Positions 24,401 through 36,340 of a stretch of DNA of 64,000 bases are shown in pieces. This DNA comes from Trichoplax sp. H2. Taxonomy: Eukaryota > Placozoa > Uniplacotomia > Trichoplacea. Under the pieces are notes generated by a model. It was not told the DNA's origin and searched no databases. It saw only the letters and a list, made by a program, of their open reading frames with translations. Positions within the stretch are counted from its first letter, which is position 1, and every line of letters starts with the position of its first letter. Location of the stretch: NCBI GenBank assembly GCA_003344405.1, contig NOWV01000053.1:310001-374000 (forward strand), given 5' to 3'. Position numbers and translations under genes: made by a program.

Positions 24401-27400
24401 GCTTTAGTCTCTCCTGAAGAAATTATCTGCCAAGGAGACAATATATCAATACAGACTAGTGAAGATGTATCGACATCTAATTTATCCGTTACTCAAATAG
24501 TGCAACATAACATATTAGAGTTTCTATTCACACTTAAAGAATTTCAATATAAAGTGTTTTCGGTATTCGAGGTAAGATATTTCTTTCACCTCCATAATAC
24601 CCAAGATGTAGTATATGTATTATGCAATCTACAGCATAAAAAGCAGTCAGAGATTAGCTCTGGGTATCGGTCTGCCTTTCTTCTAAATGTTTAAAATATC
24701 ATCTCAAATAGAAAATGGTATGAAAGCTTTATCAATTATTCTTAATTAAATTGCAGTTAAATTCGCCTTAATTATACAGTTAACCTCATCAGTAATTGAT
24801 TAGCTAAGAGGTTAATGTCTTCAGTAAATTTTAGCTACAAAATTACATTAGACCCATTTAAAAATTGAAAATCCTTTGTACTAGTAGCTGCTGATATATA
24901 TGTTATTAAGTTGATGGTTTAAAATTGACAGTTTCGAATTGTAGATAATTATTTTAAATAACAATTCGTTAACATCCACGATATCAGATCAAATTATAAT
25001 CATAGACTAGAGAATTATACTAAGCCTTTATAATATATATAAATTCTCACTAGGAGGGAAAGAAAGTGTACGAGATTGCAGTTTCATGTCAAGGCCTCGT
25101 AAGTGAACTTATTATTACTATGAACACAGCCACTGTATAAGTAGCAGTAAGCACCCTAGCTATGCCAGTAGAAAGGATACAGAAATTACTACGATTTTCT
25201 CTAAATGGCTTTTAACTCTAAATAAAGTCAGGTTTTCGATTTTATTAATTCGGCGCAATAAGAAGTTCCTTCATAACATTGCAATTTAACTATCAGCCTT
25301 CATGTCCTTAGTATCATTTTTACGTGTACTGTACGATCAGAATTATCCGAAGGATACTAACAGCATTGTCAGATAAAATAAACTTACCAAATTTTAAAAT
25401 CTTAAATCTCCGAGTAATATCCTTAGCTAACGAAATTTATACCTTTTTCCATGATTTTTGCGTGAATGATAACGTACCGCACTTGTGAATAATTTGAATC
25501 TATAAATAATGCCATCAGACAAACTGAACTAACCTATTTAATATTTCAATAGCGGAATTCTGTGCCAATTTGATAAGTTTCATGACTTGTTCATCATTTT
25601 TATTCGTGTAATATTATCCGGATAGTTTGATGGATATTTGTGGTATTTTTAGATAAATCGAATCGATAAAATTTAATGCCTTAGCAGCGGCTTCTATAGC
25701 TGCGGTGTAAATATTGCAATTAACTACTTTATTCAGAAGAGCTATTTATTTGAATTCTTATGCTTCCACAACCATTTTTCTACAGGTATTTAAAATGTCT
25801 ACCAGCAATAATGAGGAAGAAAAATTATTTTCTATTGAAGATATAATTTCAATCCAAGTCCAGAATCATGTTATTCAAGTTGAAGTCAATCAAATAGATA
25901 ATTGCAACATTACCAGTTCAATGGACAAATATCTCGAGAAAGAGCTCGGTTATACTGCTTCATATACCTATAAATGGGTAAGTCAATCGTAATTGTAGTA
26001 ACGTATTCCATTTAATTATTTTACAGAGAATAATTTTCCCAAATAAAACCAACCTACAATAGTTTGCACTTTCCAAAATATCAAGACGCTATCTTTTAGT
26101 AGATTCATTACATTGCAATTTCTATATTAGATATTACGCAACAATAGCATGATAATTAATCGCATCGTTAACGGCAGTAAAATAATCGCTCTGGATATTA
26201 CCTCATCCTGTAGCGCTCTACTCTGAATCAGCTTGTATCTACGCAACTTAACTTTCGCTACCTTAAAATTATTTATGGATCTGTGATATTTTTAAGGCCT
26301 TTCAATTATGTACGTTAGATTGCTGTTATGTAGCATCAATAATGTGCCTTATATACACTTTAAAGTATATTTATATCAATTCATAAATAAAGCAGTATCT
26401 TGTTAGTTAGATTTTTAAGGGTATCCGGGAGTGAATCAGATTGTTTCTTAACAATTTCTCGTGGAAAAACAAACTACAGTACATGTTGTGGCATGTTATT
26501 TTATGCTAAAATATGTACTAACGTAAGATTTTTCAGCGTTTAATAATATTTTGCTAATTCAATACTATTGTAATAAGTACGATTGCAAGTTTGATGCTTA
26601 GTGCTTTATAATAATCGAGATTATAATAGTAAAATCCTTAATACTATTTTTATTTAACAGGCATGTCAGAACGAAATGAAAGCTAAATCTTTCTCAAACG
26701 TTCTTAAAGGCTATTACAGATTGTTAGTAAATCGAAACACTAATTTATCAGGAGGTAAAGGGTTTAGAGACTGTAATCTGGAGTATTTTTTAATTATGCC
26801 AGATTCACGATAGAAATGTTTATTTTATTTAACAGATGTGAATTCTACATGTTCTGAATATAGATTTGTTGTAAACTATACCTGCTAGTTTATCAGTAAT
26901 ATATATACATCAGTAATAATGCCTGATGAGACCATTAATTTAGGAACATCTAAAATTACCGCCACAAAAGGCAGATTTTGATTAAATAACATTGTAAGCC
27001 AGATCATTATCTTTTGCAGGTAAACAAGAAATAGCAGTAGATTTAGAAAATGAGCTAAAAGGTGTTCTTCATGGGCCATTACGGTTAGTAGAGATTTAGA
27101 TCGCAGTATATAAACAGATTTTAGCGTAGGCTATTTTTTTAGCTATATTCACTTTCAGACGCGCAGGGTAAAAGATAAGCAGCAAGCAGATATACTCATG
27201 TAAAGTTCCTTGAATAATATACAGACTTAATATGCTATAAAGTCAGAATATTTAGCTCTAAACTAATCATTAAGAGTCTCCCTCCATAATGTATATCAAT
27301 CGAAAATATTCGTTTATAGGATTAATCTAGATGCTAAAATTCTACCATTTTGAATAGCTGTTCTAAGAAAGCATTATTAGACCGCGTTAATCAATATCAC

Positions 27401-30400
27401 GCTATTTTTCTATCAATGATAGATGTTCCATTGCATTGGCCACTATTATGTCTGTTCTACCAAATCACGGGTATTATCTAATTCAAAAGGATACAGAATC
27501 TTTTGAATTTGTTAATATCATAAATTATCATCAAGAAAAAAACCAGTACCAGAGTTTTAGAATTATGTTAAAGAATATACGAGATAAGTACGACTCAAAT
27601 TCAAACGAAATTTCACTTCAAGACATCAAAGACTACATAGAAGCAAAATTAATTAAGGTACGTAGCTAAAGGCGTAAATATTAGTTATGTAACTGTATAA
27701 TAAGTAAACTATTGGCAGTTTGCTCAAATGGCCACCTAATTATAGCCTAATGTTGAATTCTATTGCAAATCTGCTATAATAAAAGACTTTATTCAGATCT
27801 TTCGTTCGCAAAATGTGAATTGTTAACCAATGCTTTACTATTTAGAGAGGCTACCTAGGATTTAAAAAGCCAATTGTGGTGAAATCTACAGGTAGATAAA
27901 TTTCACAAATTCGTAGTTTTCTTTGATCTGATGGAATATATTTGAAATATGAACGTTATGACAAGGAGATATACGAGTTAGTCAGGTGCTGGTTAACGTA
28001 TTTAAATAATGAATATTTGCAAATTTACCTTTATGATAACTATATGATTTGGATATTTTATAAATTAAGCGAGAACTTTTAGGCCTTAATCATTTAAGTT
28101 AGGTTTATCTATATGATGTACATACAGGTGCATGTTACAGGTACTTACAGGTGGATGTTAAGTGATGAAAATTAGATATAAATTTCCATCAGAAGTGATC
28201 TATAACAAGTTTTTTAAAGTAGCTCAGTGACTAATCCTGATATTCAAATTAAAGAATTAAGCTATGTAACTAATGATATGAAATTGAATCCTTTCCAAGC
28301 TGAGTGCAAGACTTGTATTTCCTATTAGTAACGAATTTTAGTAATGCATTAGTGAAAGAATTAGTATACGAAAAGATATAACTAAATATTAACTAAAAGG
28401 CGATATCAGATCAAAATCAGTACTGGCATAAATATATTCGATATAGCTGCTTCAAAACCTACTGTAGATCAATCTTAAGGAATGACAACTTATTACTTGA
28501 ACATAATTTTGCTAAAATTTGCAAAGTTTCATTTCATATTAACATACCAGTTAATTTTATACATAGTTTAATGTTGTATGGACATTAATACTTTCAGGAA
28601 AATTACCTCGATTAGCCACTGTTCATTCGAGAGATGTTACCTTCAGTTATCCATGGACCATAAAAGGCCTATCCGCACACTATAAGCTCGTCAATCCAGT
28701 TCATAAGGATTCAAATACTGTAATAAAATATAATATTTATAATAATTACATTGAAACTTTATCCGATATTTAAAATTAATTAATATCATGATATGCTATG
28801 TATTCAATAATGTGTTAGTATTTGAGATCTTATATGAACAATTAATTATTTTAAAAGTCTATCGCTCATTCCTATTATGGTATGTGGACCTCATCTGGAC
28901 TTTATCATATGGCTCCAAATACACCCATTTTAGTTAAAAAAATTAAACACTACCGTTGGCTCAATATCAAAGAGGTAGGATACACATAGTTGTACCTAAG
29001 TAATTCTTAATTTATTGACTTAAATATAAGGCTGTTTTAAGATCAGTTTTGAAATCTTTACAATCAATATAGACGTTATGCGGGTTTAAGTAAATCTTGT
29101 GGCTAAGACAGTTTCAATATCTATAAGCAGAGGGGAAAATGGAATCAGTTAATTACTAAACACTACTATAATTCTTTTTCAGGGTGTATTCACATTAAGT
29201 CATCCAAATATACTTACAATGCTTGCACTTGGCGAAGTTTGTGATGATCAAATAACTCTAATATATGAACAACCTTCATTAGGATCACTGGCTGTCTTTC
29301 TAAAAGAACACACGTAAGAATTACGAATTAGTTGGCTAATATTAAGTTAACTCGTAGACGGGTTAATTCTAGTAGATTGCTATCGTATTTACATTGTAGA
29401 AATTATATTTCAAAATAGTGCCGGATTTTTAGTTCGCAGTCGTTAACTATCGCACAAATTTAAAATCTTTATCATGAAATAGAAATATCCATACAACACG
29501 ACTCATTGACTATAGTTACCAGATCGCCCTAGCAATGGAATACATTGAATCTAAGGTTTATTACTTGCACCTCGCTATGAAATGTAGGCTACGAATTTTT
29601 CAATTTTGGTAATTTATGATAATTTGGAATTGCTTTAAATATTCAACCAGGGATATGTCCACGGTTGCCTTTGTGCACATAATATTTATATGAAGACAGC
29701 TGATCATATTGTTTTAAGTGAAATTGGCCTCCAATATGCGACTCAGAAGGCCAATAAAAAGAGTTCAAACGAGTATATCAACTATATTGATCCCAGAACA
29801 GAATATCATTATGATTATCAATATAAAAGCGAATTGTAAGAGACTTTGCGTTATTAAAATAATAAGTTACGGAAGTCTTGTGTTATAAGATTTGCGACAG
29901 CCAAACTGATACTTTTTTGTACACGCATGCATGCTACGTCTTAGCAACACTCATTATATCGTGTCTTCCATATTATAATAAATAGTATAGATTGGTGGTC
30001 TCCAGAACTACTTACTAGTAGTGATGTGCTCTTTAATCATAAAACTGATGTTTGGAGTTTTGGTATTACAATTTGGCAAGTATTTAATAATGGAAATAGG
30101 CCATTCAACAATTTAAATCATGGCATGGTAAGTATGATATTACAAAATATTGCTAACTTGTTCCTATATTCTCATCATTACTTTTGTTTACCATTATTTC
30201 TATATTTAATGTTAGAAAATTTCTATGATCAAAGAAGGCATTTGGTTGGATAATACCAAGTATGTATAGACGAGTTATTATTACTACGTAGTAAAATTAT
30301 TATTTACGCTATTATGGGAAAATTAAACGAAAATTGACGGAGTGAATATTAATAAACTTACACCTATAAAGCTTATCGCAATTTATACTGTAATATGGAA

Positions 30401-33400
30401 CAATTCATTCTTTCACATATCTATGATATGTAGATTTCCATCACTTGACATTACCTATTTAATATTCAAGCAATGCTGCCATTATGATGCAAATGTAAGA
30501 TGTACTTACACGCATAGCATTGAATATCTATTAGAAATATTGTGACCATGTCAGTGGATATTATCTACGTTATTTTTATATCTTAACCATTGACTTTCCA
30601 TAGAGACGACCGAAGTTCCGAAAAATCGTCGAAGAACTGAAACAGATAAAAAAAAATCAAGGCAAGGAGTTTAAACAAATAACAATAACAAGCTTTCCAA
30701 ATAGAGAAGAAAGCATGGTCATCGATAGTAAAAGACTCGATGATATGTTTACTGAGACAAATTCTAATAAAAGTGATCAGGTAAATGGTAATTTGGTGCT
30801 AGAATTTAGAATTAAAAATTCGGTGCTGCCCTCTTTTTAAAGCTACTTCTTAAATTAGGGTAATTATGGCAGAGTTATGCCTTATGATCTCTCAGCAAGT
30901 AAACAAGTGGTAAATATTAATATATCATGTCTTCTCATCATCGTCTAATATTATATTTTAAGCCGTAAATCTCATTTATACCAACTGTATGTTTTCACTT
31001 TATCAACTCTAAATTGCCAACTATGTACTCTTAAAATCGATAGAACTAGCGACTCAGATCGAGACGTGATATCAGTGCTAACCTTGCATTGATGTACGAT
31101 ATTGTTTTTGAATTATATGCCGTACTTCATAGCAAACGCAAATACTGCACTAGCTGTTCATTAGAAGGATTACATAAAGAATGAGATATTATACTTTCCT
31201 TTTCCATTTCTTCATAACATAAAATTAAAATAACCAGCGAGTGCATTACACTAAATCCACGTATGAATGTTATCTAGTATCAATTCTAAAAGATTAGTAA
31301 TGAGTATTACTTTCTCCTGTTCTAAATACATTTAAGCTTTAAGTACTGCGCTTTGAAACGTACCGTAGTTAAATGTAAATTAATAAGTTCATATCTAGCT
31401 TTTCACAACGAAATGAAATTAGATCATAAATCCTTAAATTTTAACGGAATGAGTAGATTCTTCACGAATATTTGCACATAAAATACATATCAGAGTTCTA
31501 GTGAATTCCCTTGGCATCTGTACTTCTTTAATATACTGTAGATTGAATATTGCCCTGATCAAACAATTAGTTATTTATAATCATGCTATGTAACATTAAG
31601 GTATTCATTTCATGTAACTATTAATTTACATTGCATGTTGTACTGTTGAAGTAAGCTATATTTCAATATTCTAAAATGTCATAGGCAATTAAATGCCATT
31701 TGAATAGAAGCGATAAAGGTGGCTTATGTTTATATTCGGAGTACCGTATACTGAAAGATTTAGACTGCCAATTTATTATAAAACCTCTTGGATATGGAGT
31801 ATTAGGTCAGAGTAACAGATTTAGATCATTCTATATTTATGTACTCTTGAAATTAAAATGATGACTAATGTTGGCCAATGATTTCTAATCGATATAGGTA
31901 AACGAAGTTATATGGTCTTGCCCTATTACCCCGAAAAAGATTTGTTTAAGTATCTTCAGAAACGAAATGCCATAGTTGGCGATTCTTCGTCGGTTAGTGC
32001 ATGTATTAGTGTTAATATCGAGTGTAAATATCATCGGACCACACATAGAGGAGCATGATAAATCAGTTTGCACTTGTGTAATATCATCATATTTATTTAT
32101 TGGTATCTCATCATTAAAGTATATTTATTATTTTCCGATAAAAAGTGTAATGTAGGACAACTGTATAAGTTTGCGAAGCAGATTGCAGATGCCCTGAATT
32201 ATTTGGTAAGTAGAAGAGCTAGACACTAAGTACTTTTATGTTAGAACTTGATACAATACAGTATGTGCCTAAATTAACTACTGTATTCGCTGCTTCTAAA
32301 TCAATTGATATCCTGCTAATCAATTTATTACGAACAATTATAAGTTTGAATCTGATACAAATTAAAACATTCTCTAAGTAAGGACTATGTATTTAATCTT
32401 AAAATATAATAACTATGCATCTTTAAATCATTGAACAATTTCTTTATTTTTTTAGTTTAATTATAATGATGTGTAAAAATGACGCTTTACATTCACTCAT
32501 GTAAAAATATTTTATCCTTAATAATGGTAATGACATTTTAATAGCATAATAAATGGATAGTCCATCGCGATATTAGAACTCCTAATATTTTAGTGGATGG
32601 TGCTGGGCATGGAGTTAAGTTAGCAGATTTTGGAATAGCTGAGTACGTTACTCCAATGCTCAATAATGGATGTCACCATAAATGTGTGAACCAATTGGCT
32701 GGTTTACAGTTGCCGAAATCCAGGTAATATAGAAGTTGAAGTAGTTTAAATATATCTATAAAATTGAATACTCATGTTTCCTGTAGACTGCTTAATAATG
32801 TAAGATAAATTAATACATATGACTTTTTGCTATGGCATATGGGTATTCTAGTACTTATCTTAATTAAAATTTTTAAGGTACTTAGATGATACTAATTAAA
32901 ATTGATCAATTACTTATTTTGACCATTGTAAACGTCTTGTCTGAAATGTACGTGAGAAGTTACCCTCCTGAAGCCGTCACTAAGCGAAATAGGTAAAACA
33001 ATTGTTGTTCTGGTTACTATAAGATTATAGCTTTCTAAATGCTAATGAATACCATCAAGTATACTTTGCAGTTAATTCTACACTTGATATTACATCAGTA
33101 AGAGTTAAAATTGGATATTTTAGTAGTATCTAACGCTTATTCATCTAAGAGTGTAATGCTAATCAACAAAACTAGCATATACGCTTATCTATTCTTAAGT
33201 CAAACATCTAATTCGCAGTCAAAATCACATTAATTGACTATTGAGTAACTCTATTAAATTAAATATACGCGTATTTCTGACTGCTTTAAGCGCTTTTTCC
33301 AATGGTAAATAATTTTATAATTCTAACTTCACAACAATTACTACTAACACTGCAGTATATAAAAATCATTCTATTCAGTGATGCAGTGCCAAGACATTTT

Positions 33401-34602
33401 TGGTATATTATACTATTGTAGTGCAGCCTCAAATATAGCTTAGATTACTATTATAAGACTGTACGAGAATAACTTAACTTGTAAGCTAGAGTGTAAGATT
33501 GTATAAGAGTCTATTTGTAGAAGATGTTTACAGTACGTATTGTAGCGAATCTATTAAGATGTTTATATAAAGATCTGAGATATACAGTAAATAGATTTGC
33601 GCTAAGTATGTTAGTACTGTAAGTATTGTATTGTAATGCTTTAAAATAGATGCGCGAATTATGAATAGATTGCGCGATAGTAAATTTAGATCTGATCTTG
33701 CGACTTAATGGGCAAGATAAGATTTGTTACAGTAAAAGCATTCTGTAACTAATCGTATATAAATCGTGAATTTTGCTGTAATAAGTAGATTGTCAGATAG
33801 TCAGATAGTCCTTGGTAGTTAGACGAACCTAACTTCTGCAATAAAGTGAAATTTGCAAGAAACTGTAATTCTTGATTTATTGTTTTGAAGATCACTTTAT
33901 CACAACTATATACGTATATTTGCTTCTAGGCCTTATTAATCGATTCATGTTTAGAATATTAATTCAGTACTTATGTGAAATTGCAATTAATACTCGTAGC
34001 AGCTAAATTTTAGATAAATTGCAATGATATTGTGCCTTTTGGTATTCCATAACAAAGGCTTCTGCATCGTCGCTTTGAACTATGTATATCATCAAATGAT
34101 TTAATTATGGTTCGATAATTTCAGATACGCAGAAACTTGGTATGGATTTCCAGCTGAAGTATGGAGTTTCGGGATCGTTATGTGGGAGATTTTTACGTAT
34201 GCCGAAATAGCAGCCTCGCGGCTAGCGGTAGGTATTCCAATAAATTCATATATAAGATAGTCTACTTTATATATCTAATAATGAATCGATAAAAATAGTG
34301 TTCTATTCTATCCGTTGATTTTTTCTTATTTCAGAATAATCCATTTTTTAAAATGTCCGTTTCGTGTGAAATCTTCATAGTAACATTACTGTTATGCTAT
34401 TGATCTTTTTGAACCCTTTTAGAATAAGGCTGAAGGAATTTCTGCCGACTTACTTTTAAGCAGAGGACCGAGTAATAATCCTGAGTTCCAGCTGGCTATC
34501 AATTTAATACGCGGTTGTTTAAAGGAAAATCCAGACACTCGAATTAATATCCATGATATACTATCAAAATTAGATCAGAGATGCAACACAATAATTTATT
34601 AG
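21404..34602 (+). CDS. JAK: Janus-kinase-type tyrosine kinase: FERM-SH2-pseudokinase-kinase
   Basis: Hand-built 26-exon model, all phases consistent, about 1088 aa (vertebrate JAKs are about 1120-1190): 21404-21510 (ATG 21427), 23119-23322, 23486-23619, 24196-24571, 25054-25098, 25786-25977, 26661-26754, 27020-27083, 27423-27657, 27846-27891, 28598-28719, 28858-28974, 29183-29313, 29516-29555, 29651-29835, 29986-30127, 30216-30259, 30434-30494, 30604-30780, 31685-31805, 31898-31992, 32146-32205, 32545-32723, 32957-32992, 34125-34227, 34423-34602. FERM spans about 1-390 (AELCSKYCEMKPISSDHFAFVH; KKVYEIAVSC; SFSNVLKGYYRLLV). SH2 spans about 390-490 (LHGPLR...GYYLIQKDT). Pseudokinase JH2 spans about 530-790 (ILVKKIK; VHGCLCAHN; TDVWSFGITIW). 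Kinase JH1 spans about 832-1088 (AIK; IVHRDIRTPN; LADFG; AEVWSFGIVMWEI). By family, it acts below cytokine-type receptors and upstream of STATs. It is strongly diverged. First Met and any upstream exon are uncertain. Confidence 0.85.
21740..21990. repeat. Short direct repeat in JAK-type gene intron 1
   Basis: A block beginning ATTTCTATTAATAAATCCC and running through a TTTCAAAAC-like end occurs at about 21746-21790 and again, diverged, at 21943-21990. Both lie in the first long intron. Possibly relics of a dispersed element; no termini identified. Confidence 0.45.
30781..31684. other. Intron of JAK-type gene where the kinase glycine loop should be encoded
   Basis: This 904-bp interval lies between the exon ending NKSDQ and the exon starting AIKCH, both in phase 0. 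A canonical JAK would need a GxGxxG-coding exon here. I scanned it for an AG-bounded, GT-ended, phase-0 exon with a Gly-rich frame and found none. The flanking exons can be spliced directly. Confidence 0.5.
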
Positions 34603-36055
34603 AATATACTTTTCATCATTTCACTACCATAGATGTAATGCACAGCAATTAGTTTCATACCAATGGGAATGTAGGATAGAAAATTTTTACGTTATGATTA
34701 CAAATCGTCCACGAGTGCCGAAATTGTCAGCAATGCGGCACATAATTTTTCTTAATTACGATACTCACTTCAAAACTCCACTGGTCTTGTATCAAAACCG
34801 CTGTCTATTCTATAATATGCAATTTGAAAGAATCAGATTATGATTCTCTTAACATAGCATCTGCATTAAACTTTATTAAAGCAGCATATCAGTATAGTTT
34901 AAAGCTCATTCTAGTTCTGTTTAAATTAAGATTATATAGTTCATTTTTCACCAATAATAACTATCTAATATCCACTTTCTTCATTTTGATTGATTTTTCT
35001 TGTGGTTATCATCTATTATCAATTAATTGGCTGTTTGCTAAGTACGATGATGAATTGCAAAGTTCTAGATCGCTAGTATGTTGTGCATTGGACATATTTT
35101 ACGTTCGAGCAGGATATATGGCGTATTCTAGTATCATGCTAAGACAATTTCACCATTTACTACACTATCTTCTAGTGTGTAATATTTGCTAAACATGGTG
35201 CCGTGCAAGGTGATCAGATTCTGAATATCCTAAATACCAGTAATGATTTCCACAAAGTCGTTTATGCCAATTCTAGTTTATACTGTACACTATGCGAATG
35301 CAGTATTATATTTTTCTTAAATGATATGAGCTCATCATTATAATTCTATACTGTAATAATTTTAAAGTGGCCTCTTGTAAAAATTAGTAGTATCGACAGT
35401 ATGACTGATATTATACCAATTTGTTGTAGGTACTATGACACGATGGTTTGTTATTGAACCATTTTGTATACCGGTCGTAAATTATGATTGAAATTAAGTA
35501 GTGTAATGATTGTAGCTTCTATATACCACAATATTTAAATAGGATGAAAATATTGTTCATTAAAAGGTTAATATTTACGTACGCACGTTGACCTCTAAGT
35601 ATACGAAGTTAAAACTCTTAGAAATAAAATGTATTAATGATTCATGAATTACCGTAGTTGGTATAATTTAATTTTTTTATTTATAATTTTTTTAATGGTG
35701 CTTATGCATATGCTTATTTTTGGAAAGCCTTTAAAATTTCACGAATGTTATCGAGTAACTGTTGTGTAGCTGTCGCAACATAGATTCCATAAAATGATTT
35801 ATCAAGGAATGCATTTGCATACCGTCATCTATGAGGCTTTATATATTTTTAATAGATAATTGCATAGTTTTACAATATTATCGATAAACTGATCATTAAT
35901 ATTTATATCGATTTACCCTAGATTGATTGACTTTTTCAATAAAGTTTAGATTCAGTTATGTCGAAGCGACTAGTGGTGTTCCTGTTTCTCTTGATGATGA
36001 TAGGAGATCGTCAGTATATAGATTTGTATTATAGATTAATGTCACGGAGGACAAG

Positions 36056-36340
36056 CTGACAGTAGACGGATAGTGTGTAGTTGCCTATAATAGTTTAACT
36101 TTTCCTCGTTACAAATTTCGTTTTTCAACGATGGGATCTAGTTTTATTCAATCTATCACTACCTGACAGTAGACAGATAGTGTGTAGTTGCTTATAATAG
36201 TTTAACTTTTCCTCGTTACAAATTTCGTCTGACATTAGACGGATAGTGTGTAGTTGCCCTATAATAGTTTAACTTTTCCTCGTTACAAATTTCGTTTTGT
36301 AATGATGGGATATAGTTTTGTTCAATCTATCACTACCTAC
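36056..36340. repeat. Composite tandem repeat (unit A x3, unit B x2)
   Basis: Unit A (about 65 bp, from CTGACAGTAGACGGATAG to CGTTACAAATTTCG) occurs at about 36056, 36163 and 36229. Unit B (about 45 bp, GATGGGAT.TAGTTTT.TTCAATCTATCACTACCT) follows the first and third A. The order is A-B-A-A-B. Copies differ by a few bases. Confidence 0.85.

Noticed and set aside
26836-26868. Extra exon (DVNSTCSEY) in the FERM-SH2 linker of the JAK-type gene
   Set aside because: It has an acceptor but no donor giving the right phase. The flanking exons 26661-26754 and 27020-27083 join directly in phase and reproduce the family sequence better.
34824-35192. 122-codon hydrophobic frame downstream of the JAK-type gene
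   Set aside because: No domain, no splice context and a composition expected of AT-rich noncoding DNA; not enough support for a gene.
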